13,263 nt of DNA. It comes from Desulfobacteria bacterium. GTDB lineage: Bacteria > Desulfobacterota > Desulfobacteria > Desulfobacterales > C00003060. Below, piece after piece: positions 6,257 to 13,263 of the stretch. Position 1 is the first letter of the stretch. Every line of letters starts with the position of its first letter. Under the pieces are notes generated by a model. It did not search any database. It saw nothing but the letters and a program-made list of their open reading frames with translations, and was not told the DNA's origin. The stretch lies in contig JAQYWL010000231.1 of NCBI GenBank assembly GCA_030145035.1, forward strand, positions 1-13,263, read 5' to 3'. A program made the translations under genes and the position numbers.

Positions 6257-9200
6257 CTTGCAATAATCCCTGGCGCCTTTCCCGGACCGGCCCTAAGGAG
6301 TTTCAGTACCGGTTGATGCCCTTTAAACTGATATTTTACCTTGATGTATTTGATGCCCAGACGTTTAAGGGCCGCTTGGCTTTTGGGAAATTCTTTGCGA
6401 TAAAAAGTGCGTTGTCCTTTGGCAAAGTCCTTCAAAAACCTCGAAAAAGCCGGATAGCCGGTGTACTTTTTGGTCAGAGTCAGGTTCCCGACCTCAATCT
6501 GAAAAATCACATCTCCACAGTTCTCGGGAGACCAATTAAAGGTCTTTCTCACCGGGTAGTTCAGATTGATCAGCTTCTGGGTTCCATCGGCACACTGCAA
6601 TTCGAGGCGCGTAGCATGTGGTTTTAACTGCGCGCCTTGATTGGCGTCAGTGGGCAGCCCCTTGATAGTCACTGCGTAATTTCCCTGAATCGGTTTTGCG
6701 GCCCCGACCCTGGCCCCTTTCGTCAAAAATGTCAGAAAGGACTCCTCGAAAGGTATCCCTTCACCCAGCGCTTTCTTTGCGTAATAGCCTTTTCGCAAGC
6801 TTCGGCTGACAAACGGTGCGGCAGGTCCCCCAACGAATCTTCTAGCATAACCATCTTCACCCAAAAGGAGACGGTTTATGGTCTTTTGATCGGAGACGCC
6901 CTGAATCTCCATCAAGACCTCCTTTTCCCAGAGATCCTGGAGATGGCAGGCGGTCTCGGTACGCACAAAGCGCCACATATAATCGAGTGGTCCGGTTGCC
7001 AGTTTCCAAAACATTTTCTCAGCGGGTTTGCCGCTACCCATCGAAGTTCTGAGTTTGGAGGCAGATCTTTGGGCGACAAAAAAGGGCGACTTGCCGGTGG
7101 CCGGATCTTCATTATATACTTGACTCGCCATCTGGTAAGCCGCCATCCTGGAGGCAGCAGCCGACCTTGCCTCAGACAAGGCGCCCTGATACTCCCCAAA
7201 CGCCTTCACAGCCGCCAACCGGGACTCTAAAATCTTTCCGGCTTCCGGTTTGCCAATCTTCTTTTCCAGCTTGGCGATAAACGTTTTCCCTTTCTTTGTA
7301 GCCTTTGCCAGGGCGCCCTTGTCCCTCAAAGCGGCCTCTTTGGCGGCCTGAACCTTGGTATCCTTGAACTCATTGACGAGATTGATCCACGACGGCAAAC
7401 CTTGCACCTCTGCGAAAGGCGCCAGCTCCAGTGCCATTCTGTCCAACAGGGCAAAGTACGGTCCTTGATCGGTTGCTATCCTGGCTGCCACCCTTTGCCA
7501 TTCTTCCCTGCCCTGCAGCCTTTCAACCCCTCTTGGAAAAACAGCCCCAAAATCATGCCAGGCTTTTATGTAAGCCTTACGGCGCCAGGCATTGAGTTCC
7601 AATTTTTGACTTGCAATAATGAGAGGATCGGCAAGAGCGGATTCCATTTCGGCAACAAATGAATTGATCCGCTCTTTTCCCTTCAGGGTGAAGGCAGGAA
7701 GCACGCTTGTCTCATCCGAAGCGTCCAGGCTGCCCCCCCAAAAATCTTCCAGGGTCACACAGGAGAGGGATTCGTCTGCGTTGACCCAGGAGACAAGCCA
7801 CCCAAGATCGGCGCCCTGCAAGGTCAAGATATGTTTTAACCAGGTCTGCAGCTCATTCATCTCCTTATTGAGCCCGGTGGAGTCCGACCGCCACACCAAG
7901 TAGTAGAAGTACAGGCCGGCAAACTTGTCTCTTACTTCAGGTATCAGCTTTTGATCGGCCTTCAGCAACACAGGGCCATAGGATGGCTGATGCCCGGCTT
8001 GAAGCGTTTCACGACTTTCACCGTTGAGTCGCGCATGCAAGAGATTGGTGCGTCTCACAAGGTGAACCACGTGTGGCCCAATGACTTCATCAGGTGTGGC
8101 AGCAGAAAAGTTTGCCATCCTGTCAGCCATCTGTTTATCAAACGATGCCAAAAAACCGTCTTCAAACTGTTTACAATATTTGTCCTTGAGTTGAATCTCA
8201 ACCTCTTTACTTTCATCCAACCCAAGCCTGGGAATCCACCAGCCTTGATTCTGCTCTTCCACTTTCAGGACTGCCTGGCGAAAACGATCCATCACCATGA
8301 GATCCGTCAGGATCTCTCCCTGTAATACAGGTGGTGTTGCAAATTCGTTCGAAACGTTTCTCAATGTCGCGAGGTTCTTGACAAAGGAGAAGCTCAACAA
8401 ACCGCATACGGCAACCGCTACGGCAACCCATGAAGCCAAACCAAGATTTCTCGTCAATTGGCTCCATTCAAGGGCTCGCCTGGTGGGAGCAAACAGACCC
8501 CTGTCCTTGGGCAGAATTCGCGCAAAAAACTCGTGGAGAAACAAGCCCTTGCTCGTTCCGGGCAACACCTCTCTCTCTTCGATAAGGCCCAGGGCCTGCA
8601 AGAAGTGTGAGTACGGGCTCCCCTCCTGTCGTCCGCTGCTAAAGAAAATGCCTCTCAGAACAGGCGTCTCCTGGTAGGGATTTTCCTGAAAAGTCCCTTT
8701 GATGAAGCCGTTGAGGCCGGTTTTCAGTCTTTCAAACTCTTCAGGGAAAAGAAGGAGACCCGGATCAATAGCATGATCAACGCCTTTGGATTCGCTCTTG
8801 TGGAAAAGGAGGAGTCTGAGATCTCTAAGTCGCTCCCCGATTGTATGCATGGCGCGATTGTGGAAGGAAGCCACATCAGTAGAGAGATCATGATTGAGGA
8901 GCCCCATTGCCTGGTCAAGGGTTTTGTCCGGAAGCCGATCGCAAAATTTCGTCATGCCTTGAACCAAATCGCACTTTGTCACAAGGACGTAAACCGGAAA
9001 CTTTGCTCCCAAAACCCGCATCAACTCGTCAATGCGGCGGCGAATGCTTCGACCATCTTCTTCCAGGGCTTCCGGCCCGGACTCAAGTAATTTGTTGGCT
9101 GCAATGGTTACAACCAGACCATTGAGAGGCTCCTTTTTTCTATACTTGGCCAGGAGGGCAAGGAATTTTTGCCATTCCTCCTTGTCGCGGCCTTCGTCTA

Positions 9201-9744
9201 CAGGAATGGCATACCTTCCGGCGGTATCAAGCAGAATCGCCTGTTCAAAAAACCACCAATCACAATTCCTTGTCCCGGAAATGCCGGAGGTTCGACCGAC
9301 GTCGGCAAATGGGGAAGAAAGACGGGCGCTTCTAATCGCCGTGGTCTTGCCTGAACCACTCTCTCCGATGACCAAATACCAGGGAAGCACATATAGGGGA
9401 TTGCCGTATTTTTTCAGGTGAGAATTCCTTAAGGCCTCCGTGGCCTCTTTCCAGCGATCCTGAAGCTCCTTTGAACGCTCCCTGTCTTTATCCCCAAGGC
9501 TTTTCAGATAGGAGTCATCCTGCTCAATGATCTGGTCAACAAAGCTCTGTTCACGACGCTTGAGCCATATCTTTCTTAAAAAGACCAAACCAAGCCCTAC
9601 ACCTAACAGGCCGGATAAAATGAAAATCCCTACCCACCACGGCCAATCGAGGCTCAGGACGATCCCAAAAACAAGAAGGAGACCGAGCAAAATGGCTCCG
9701 ATGATAAGCAACACCTTCAGAATCTTCAAAAAGAGCTGTTTCAT
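6241..9744 (-). CDS. tssM: TssM (IcmF family) inner-membrane protein
   Basis: A 1167-residue TssM, the large inner-membrane protein that spans the periplasm and joins TssL to TssJ to form the envelope-spanning complex. Two N-terminal membrane helices (about 8-31 and 37-56) form a hairpin. A cytoplasmic NTPase-like domain follows with an intact Walker A, GESGSGKTT (127-135), a Walker B-like AILLDTAGRY (169-178) and a TKCD guanine-specificity-like motif (256-259). The family segment RGIFFSSGRQEG is at 364-375 and FLHEFFARILPKDRGLF at 402-418. A third membrane helix (434-456) leads to a large periplasmic domain rich in helices, with the beta-rich TssJ-binding end near 1050-1167. The complete Walker A suggests a nucleotide-binding version; some TssM proteins have lost it. 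The stop codon of tssL directly abuts the start (TAAATG), with no strong Shine-Dalgarno, so translational coupling is likely. Confidence 0.97.
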   Translation of the reverse strand: MKQLFLKILKVLLIIGAILLGLLLVFGIVLSLDWPWWVGIFILSGLLGVGLGLVFLRKIWLKRREQSFVDQIIEQDDSYLKSLGDKDRERSKELQDRWKEATEALRNSHLKKYGNPLYVLPWYLVIGESGSGKTTAIRSARLSSPFADVGRTSGISGTRNCDWWFFEQAILLDTAGRYAIPVDEGRDKEEWQKFLALLAKYRKKEPLNGLVVTIAANKLLESGPEALEEDGRSIRRRIDELMRVLGAKFPVYVLVTKCDLVQGMTKFCDRLPDKTLDQAMGLLNHDLSTDVASFHNRAMHTIGERLRDLRLLLFHKSESKGVDHAIDPGLLLFPEEFERLKTGLNGFIKGTFQENPYQETPVLRGIFFSSGRQEGSPYSHFLQALGLIEEREVLPGTSKGLFLHEFFARILPKDRGLFAPTRRALEWSQLTRNLGLASWVAVAVAVCGLLSFSFVKNLATLRNVSNEFATPPVLQGEILTDLMVMDRFRQAVLKVEEQNQGWWIPRLGLDESKEVEIQLKDKYCKQFEDGFLASFDKQMADRMANFSAATPDEVIGPHVVHLVRRTNLLHARLNGESRETLQAGHQPSYGPVLLKADQKLIPEVRDKFAGLYFYYLVWRSDSTGLNKEMNELQTWLKHILTLQGADLGWLVSWVNADESLSCVTLEDFWGGSLDASDETSVLPAFTLKGKERINSFVAEMESALADPLIIASQKLELNAWRRKAYIKAWHDFGAVFPRGVERLQGREEWQRVAARIATDQGPYFALLDRMALELAPFAEVQGLPSWINLVNEFKDTKVQAAKEAALRDKGALAKATKKGKTFIAKLEKKIGKPEAGKILESRLAAVKAFGEYQGALSEARSAAASRMAAYQMASQVYNEDPATGKSPFFVAQRSASKLRTSMGSGKPAEKMFWKLATGPLDYMWRFVRTETACHLQDLWEKEVLMEIQGVSDQKTINRLLLGEDGYARRFVGGPAAPFVSRSLRKGYYAKKALGEGIPFEESFLTFLTKGARVGAAKPIQGNYAVTIKGLPTDANQGAQLKPHATRLELQCADGTQKLINLNYPVRKTFNWSPENCGDVIFQIEVGNLTLTKKYTGYPAFSRFLKDFAKGQRTFYRKEFPKSQAALKRLGIKYIKVKYQFKGHQPVLKLLRAGPGKAPGIIARCWDQ

Positions 9745-10422
9745 TTACGGTACCGTGCTCAAAAAGCTTTCTCCGATATTGTTTAAGACAAAGTGGTAGA
9801 TCAAAAACAAAACCGAGTAAAGGGCTACAGGGGCGCCAACACAAACGAGGGTGAAAGTGGAGAAGTGAAATCTCGCTTTTTCGGGGCCAACCTCGCCCGA
9901 TTCAGCAGGATACGCTTCCGGAAAAAGCTCGCCTCTCTCAAGCGAAGGAAGCCCCACCGAGCTGCCCGTGAGAAGTTTCAGATTAGATGTCTTCAACTGC
10001 TCAAGGAGGTATTCGTCTCCTTCGTGACAGTAGCGCCCCATAAAACCCATCGCCAGGCAGAGATAATAAACTTCTCTGACATCTCTTTGATGGGGGCCGA
10101 GGGCGTTTAAGCGTTCAAAGAAAATCTCGCCGGCATCGGCCCTCTGATAATACAGGCGCTGCAGCGGCTCTCCCTGCCACCGATCTTTTTCCTTCCACGA
10201 AGAGCTCAGAATGGCTTCATCAACCCAGCCACAGACCGCAAAGCGTGCCAGGTCGTAATCCTCTTGAGAGAAAGCGCCATCCTTGAGGCAGACTTCACTC
10301 TCCGACATCAAACGCTGGATATCGGCCTTCACTTGGTCAAAGGGCGGTTGCCTCACAGCCGCCGTCTTCAGAAAATAGGCGACATAGGCAATGAGTTCAA
10401 TAAAACAGTCTGTCAAGCGCAT
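9745..10422 (-). CDS. tssL: TssL (DotU/IcmH family), short form
   Basis: A 225-residue TssL, tail-anchored in the inner membrane with most of the protein in the cytoplasm, where it binds TssM and TssK. The start is the ATG at 10422-10420, not the longer frame beginning at 10521. It follows the tssK TAG by two bases, has a GGGGAG Shine-Dalgarno (10432-10437) and gives the typical N-terminus MRLTDCFIELIAYVAYF; the extra upstream residues are glycine-rich and lie within tssK. Conserved parts are FAVCGWVDEAIL (61-72), the YYQR/FFERL region (91-105) and the hallmark AMGFMGRYCHEG (124-135). A single C-terminal membrane helix spans about 190-213, followed by only 12 residues. There is no OmpA-like peptidoglycan-binding extension, so anchoring to the cell wall must come from a separate protein if it occurs. 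Confidence 0.96.
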   Translation of the reverse strand: MRLTDCFIELIAYVAYFLKTAAVRQPPFDQVKADIQRLMSESEVCLKDGAFSQEDYDLARFAVCGWVDEAILSSSWKEKDRWQGEPLQRLYYQRADAGEIFFERLNALGPHQRDVREVYYLCLAMGFMGRYCHEGDEYLLEQLKTSNLKLLTGSSVGLPSLERGELFPEAYPAESGEVGPEKARFHFSTFTLVCVGAPVALYSVLFLIYHFVLNNIGESFLSTVP

Positions 10423-10424
10423 GT

Positions 10425-11816
10425 CTAAGATCTCCCCACTACCATCAATTCCACCTTCAAGTCTTCCGGGGCCGCATCCCAGTATAAGGCCATGTTGTGT
10501 CCGCGTTCCACCTGGACCCATTGATCGCTGTGGTGATCAATCCGGAAATAAACAGAGTTGGCCCGACGCGGCAATTCTTGCGGAGACACTGGGAGATGCT
10601 CCAACTTTATGCCGGCAAGGGCGCGGGCGATAAGAATCGGCAAAGATTCCCGCGAGCTAAATTTGGCCAGTGTCTCCAAGGATTGAATCACGGACTGCGG
10701 GTCCCCTTCGGTTTCAAGAACCAGGTAGAAGCGATTTCGCCCTTCAAAGATCGCCGGCGACAGCTCTGCCGCGTAGTATGTTCCGTCGTATACGAGCTGG
10801 ATCACATATTCCGGTCCGGCTGTAATCTCATCCAGGAGTTGTGTAAACACGGCCTGGGCGCCTGAAAAACCTTCCCACAGCCCCTGGTGGTCATAGCTGG
10901 GAAGAAGACGGGTTCCGTCTTCGAGTTCTCCCATCACATTGACCCGCTGTGAAAAAGAAGAGAGTTCCCCGATCAACTGCCTTAGTATGCCGTATACCGT
11001 CCAGGGGTGAACCGGTTGTGATTCCGTAAGATGAAAAAGAAGGGGGACATAACGGTTCAGTGATCTCAGGGCCAGGAGATAAACCATATCCCTTGCCCCG
11101 AACTCTGCCGTATGAATGCCCCTTTCTTGTTTATACTGCTCAAGCTGATGAGCCCGGGCTGATAGCTGATCCCTGATCTCCTTGACGAGCTTGACCAGGG
11201 ACTCCGAGCCGGAGATCGTGAGGCAGGGTGGAACAAAGTGTTCCGACAGCGTTATCTCTTCGCCGCTCCTCTCCAGTTGAGCAAGGGGAATGAGAACATA
11301 GTCGCCAAGCTGATCTCTTTCCGTCTCCCAGAATACTTTCAGGACGTAATAAAGCCTTTTCACTTGCGCGGGCGGCCCGCCTTGATGCAGATCCTGGACG
11401 TCTTCCGGGTCAGCAGTTGTCACAAACCTCGTGGTCGCCTCCGAAAGGTTCTCCAACCTGGGTGCAACCGTCACGTTTTCCCCGGCATCATGCCATTTTC
11501 TCAGGCCAACGAACACGGTGAAAGGCTTGCCCCCTTCGACCCAGGCATCATCAAAAGAACGGGCCTCGATGATGGCGTTTCCGGGGAAAACCACATGAGT
11601 CATATCCGGAAACAAGAACTCGCCCCTCAGAAGATTAAAGGACCGATTTCCCAAACCGGCTTTCTGGATCTCAAACTCACCGGCGCCCCAAAGGTGGGGG
11701 CGAAGAAATTCGTGAAAGGGCGCCAGCAACGACCGAAAATGCGCGTCTCCCAACTGAAAATGCTGGGGTTGCAAAAAAAGTCCCTGGTGCCAAAAAAGAG
11801 GCCTTTCCATGTTCAC
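10425..11816 (-). CDS. tssK: TssK baseplate-membrane connector
   Basis: A 463-residue TssK (ImpJ/VasE), the trimeric adaptor that docks the baseplate onto the TssL/TssM membrane complex. It has the family N-terminus PLFWHQGLFLQPQHFQLGD (6-24), related to receptor-binding-protein shoulders of phage tails, and continues with ALRSLNRYVPLLFHL and VNVMGELEDGTRLLPSYDHQGLWEGF-type segments to a compact C-terminal domain ending in VELMVVGRS. Two starts are possible. A GTG at 11816 overlaps the tssJ stop as GTGA, and an ATG at 11810 lies in frame two codons later. A GAGGGG run upstream is five bases from the GTG and eleven from the ATG. I list the GTG, but the ATG is nearly as good. The stop is two bases before tssL. 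Confidence 0.95.
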   Translation of the reverse strand: MNMERPLFWHQGLFLQPQHFQLGDAHFRSLLAPFHEFLRPHLWGAGEFEIQKAGLGNRSFNLLRGEFLFPDMTHVVFPGNAIIEARSFDDAWVEGGKPFTVFVGLRKWHDAGENVTVAPRLENLSEATTRFVTTADPEDVQDLHQGGPPAQVKRLYYVLKVFWETERDQLGDYVLIPLAQLERSGEEITLSEHFVPPCLTISGSESLVKLVKEIRDQLSARAHQLEQYKQERGIHTAEFGARDMVYLLALRSLNRYVPLLFHLTESQPVHPWTVYGILRQLIGELSSFSQRVNVMGELEDGTRLLPSYDHQGLWEGFSGAQAVFTQLLDEITAGPEYVIQLVYDGTYYAAELSPAIFEGRNRFYLVLETEGDPQSVIQSLETLAKFSSRESLPILIARALAGIKLEHLPVSPQELPRRANSVYFRIDHHSDQWVQVERGHNMALYWDAAPEDLKVELMVVGRS

Positions 11817-12352
11817 TGCTTCCCCTCGATATCCCTAATTTGTTGGGGGCCCAACCCGAGGTCGATGGACAGCGGTTCTACTATTGAGACTTTTGTTAAG
11901 CTCAAAAAACTCTTTTTCCTCACAACCACCGGCGCCTCAAAGAGCCGTACCATGCTATCCTTTCTAAGAACGTAGTAACCGGCCACAAGAGCCACATATT
12001 TTGCGCCCTCGGCCCTGTCCAAAACAAAGGTCGCGTCTTGCCCCGGCTGTATGCTCAATCTCTTGTGACTAATGACGCTGCCGTCAAAGCCGCTGCATTC
12101 TAATAGCTTGTAAAGCCCTTCTTCATCTTCGCTAAGCTGATTGAAAGCGTTAGGGTCCTTGAGCTGGTAAACGCAGATATGCAGGGTATGGGGGACTCCG
12201 TCGTAGAGATTCAATAGCGCATCGGCCCTGAGCCGCACCTTCACAGCTTCTTTTTCGTATTGCCACTCCGGCGGAACCACGGGCGGAGACGCACATGAAT
12301 ATACTGCAAGGACAAACAGCAACAAGCACAGCGTTTGAAGATATCTCTTCAC
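11813..12352 (-). CDS. tssJ: TssJ outer-membrane lipoprotein
   Basis: A 179-residue TssJ (SciN/VasD). This is a periplasmic lipoprotein held in the outer membrane that contacts the C-terminal periplasmic domain of TssM. The signal peptide has KR at 3-4, a hydrophobic core (LCLLLFVLAV, 8-17) and a lipobox VYSC with the lipidated cysteine at 20. The next residue is Ala, not Asp, which favours Lol transport to the outer membrane. The mature part shows the transthyretin-like TssJ pattern: LNLYDGVPHTLHICVYQLKDPNAFNQL (about 47-73), SIQPGQDATFVLDRAEGAKYVALVAGYY (about 100-128). The start is GTG at 12352, set by a strong AAGGAGG Shine-Dalgarno (12360-12366) seven bases upstream that also overlaps the previous gene's stop. 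Its own stop overlaps the tssK start. Confidence 0.95.
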   Translation of the reverse strand: MKRYLQTLCLLLFVLAVYSCASPPVVPPEWQYEKEAVKVRLRADALLNLYDGVPHTLHICVYQLKDPNAFNQLSEDEEGLYKLLECSGFDGSVISHKRLSIQPGQDATFVLDRAEGAKYVALVAGYYVLRKDSMVRLFEAPVVVRKKSFLSLTKVSIVEPLSIDLGLGPQQIRDIEGKQ

Positions 12353-12364
12353 TTTTCCACCTCC

Positions 12365-13114
12365 TTATTGGACGGATAATTTTTGAGAATTCTTTTCAAA
12401 TTCCCTCAGGAATTCCTCCATGAAGCGTCCTGATTCAAACCACTTCTTGAACGCATGAAATTTCTCTTCATATATTTCAAAAAATTCTGCCTTTCGGAGA
12501 GGGCCGAACCTGAAACCCCGGCCGCCTGCCTGTGAGATTTTATCAGGATCAAGTTCAAGAAGAATTTCGTTCACTTTGGCATGGGCCGCATTTTTAAAGG
12601 CTTGCTGTGTGATTAAAAAGGCTTCCTTGATCTGACCAATATAGCTTTCAAGGGATTGCGACTCTGTTTCTCCTTCGATATGAAAACCTATAACCTGCCT
12701 GATCGTTTCCTCTCCAGTGCTTTCACCGAGGAGGGTCGCATTCATCACGCTGACCAACTGATTGAGCGTGTCAAAGATAGTGTTCAAGGATGCGGCCAAT
12801 CTCTCCAAAAGCTCTGCGGATGAAAGATCGGCCTGGGAAACCTTTCTGCCGAGCAACAACGAAAAGAGCTTCGAAAGAACCTCTTCCTCAAGGTCTAGGC
12901 CCCCGGATCTCTCGCGAGCGCCCTTGTCAAACTGGTCAAACTGGGCAAACCGGGCAATAAGTTTTTCCAAAAACGCCAATCTTTCATCAGCGGGAAAACC
13001 TTTTAGCCTTTCTTCAAGATGTGCTTCTATCAAAGACGCAGCCCCTGCGTCCTCCGGGTTATAAATCTCCCTGACTTCGTCGGCAAGTATTTCCAAAGAA
13101 ATTTGGATAGACAT
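12365..13114 (-). CDS. TagH/FHA C-terminal-domain-like T6SS protein without an FHA domain
   Basis: A 249-residue, mostly helical, soluble protein. I do not recognise the N-terminal 90 residues, but the C-terminal half resembles the C-terminal domain of TagH/Fha, the FHA-domain scaffold of phosphorylation-controlled T6SSs. The middle helices (about 100-150) carry LLERLAASLNTIFDTLNQLVSVMNATLL and GEETIRQVIGF; after these come the helix IKEAFLITQQAFKNAAHAKVNEILLELDPDKI (162-193), a glycine-rich turn (197-200), and LRKAEFFEIYEEKFHAF (206-222). These correspond to the TagH LERFDPE / GG / RKAxxWExYE series. No FHA fold and no signal or membrane segment is present, and full TagH proteins are longer. 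Its position just before tssJ is where HSI-I-like clusters have fha. The FHA module may lie in the upstream gene (inference). The Shine-Dalgarno site is weak; the start is seven bases after the preceding stop. Confidence 0.6.
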   Translation of the reverse strand: MSIQISLEILADEVREIYNPEDAGAASLIEAHLEERLKGFPADERLAFLEKLIARFAQFDQFDKGARERSGGLDLEEEVLSKLFSLLLGRKVSQADLSSAELLERLAASLNTIFDTLNQLVSVMNATLLGESTGEETIRQVIGFHIEGETESQSLESYIGQIKEAFLITQQAFKNAAHAKVNEILLELDPDKISQAGGRGFRFGPLRKAEFFEIYEEKFHAFKKWFESGRFMEEFLREFEKNSQKLSVQ

Positions 13115-13121
13115 TGGACGT

Positions 13122-13263
13122 CTATTTGTCTCCGGCTTTATTTGGACTGATGATGACTGTTTCAGCCATTAGGTCTTTTTCAAGCTTGTCTTCAGTTGTT
13201 TCTGAGATCTCGGAGCCCTTTGGTTCTTCTTGCACGAGGCCCACCTTTTTCGTTGAATAGACA
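13122..13263 (-). CDS. C-terminal end of an unidentified upstream gene
   Basis: An open frame enters from the right edge and ends at the TAG at 13124-13122, giving 46 visible C-terminal residues. The next gene starts seven bases later, the spacing seen across this operon. The tail is acidic and looks disordered (VQEEPKGSEISETTEDKLEKDL), then ends MAETVIISPNKAGDK. The threonines in ETTED and in AETVIISP would suit a phospho-threonine site read by an FHA domain, as in other T6SS regulators, but this is only a resemblance. The protein cannot be named from this fragment; an FHA protein, kinase or other T6SS regulator are all possible. It could also be a chance open frame, although the spacing and absence of stops argue for a gene. 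Confidence 0.5.
   Translation of the reverse strand, partial: VYSTKKVGLVQEEPKGSEISETTEDKLEKDLMAETVIISPNKAGDK

Noticed and set aside
10423..10521. Longer N-terminus for TssL beginning at 10521
   Set aside because: The extra 33 residues are Gly-rich, overlap tssK coding sequence and do not fit TssL; the ATG at 10422 has a good Shine-Dalgarno and a typical N-terminus.

Overview
The window carries most of one type VI secretion system (T6SS) locus. Every gene I can support lies on the minus strand, so transcription runs from high to low coordinates. In that direction the order is: the 3' end of an unidentified upstream gene; a stand-alone protein resembling the C-terminal domain of TagH (the T6SS FHA protein); tssJ, tssK, tssL, tssM and tagF; a 119-base gap; tagJ (impE family); a 273-base gap; tssA, tssB and tssC; a 120-base gap with two hairpins; hcp (tssD); and the 5' part of tssE, which runs off the left edge. 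tssF, tssG, the ClpV ATPase (tssH), VgrG, PAAR and any effector are not in the window. At least tssF and tssG would be expected just beyond the left edge.

There are two modules. The right half (about 5501-13114) encodes the membrane complex: the TssJ lipoprotein, the TssL and TssM inner-membrane proteins and the TssK baseplate connector, plus the regulator TagF. These genes are tightly packed, with junctions of a 4-base overlap, a 2-base gap, a direct stop-start contact and a 16-base overlap. The left half (1-5381) encodes the tail: TagJ, the TssA assembly chaperone/cap, the TssB-TssC contractile sheath, the Hcp inner tube and the TssE baseplate protein. The sheath contracts on the baseplate and drives the Hcp tube through the TssJLM envelope complex. 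The set TagF + TagJ + TagH-like is typical of systems related to Pseudomonas HSI-I, which use post-translational control by Thr phosphorylation, although no kinase or phosphatase gene lies here.

The host is a Gram-negative bacterium, because TssJ is a lipoprotein with outer-membrane sorting features. Gene order, base composition of intermediate GC, and short 'acctctaacc' / 'ctgacacc' style intergenic repeats fit a Desulfobacterota-type (deltaproteobacterial) genome. That placement is inference from general experience, not proof.

The secretion genes are recognisable members of known families, and I do not see a wholly new system. The unexplained material is in the gaps: a 204-base element with long imperfect inverted arms directly upstream of tssA, tandem hairpins ahead of hcp, a repeat that supplies the last codons of tagF, and a TagH C-terminal domain without an FHA domain.
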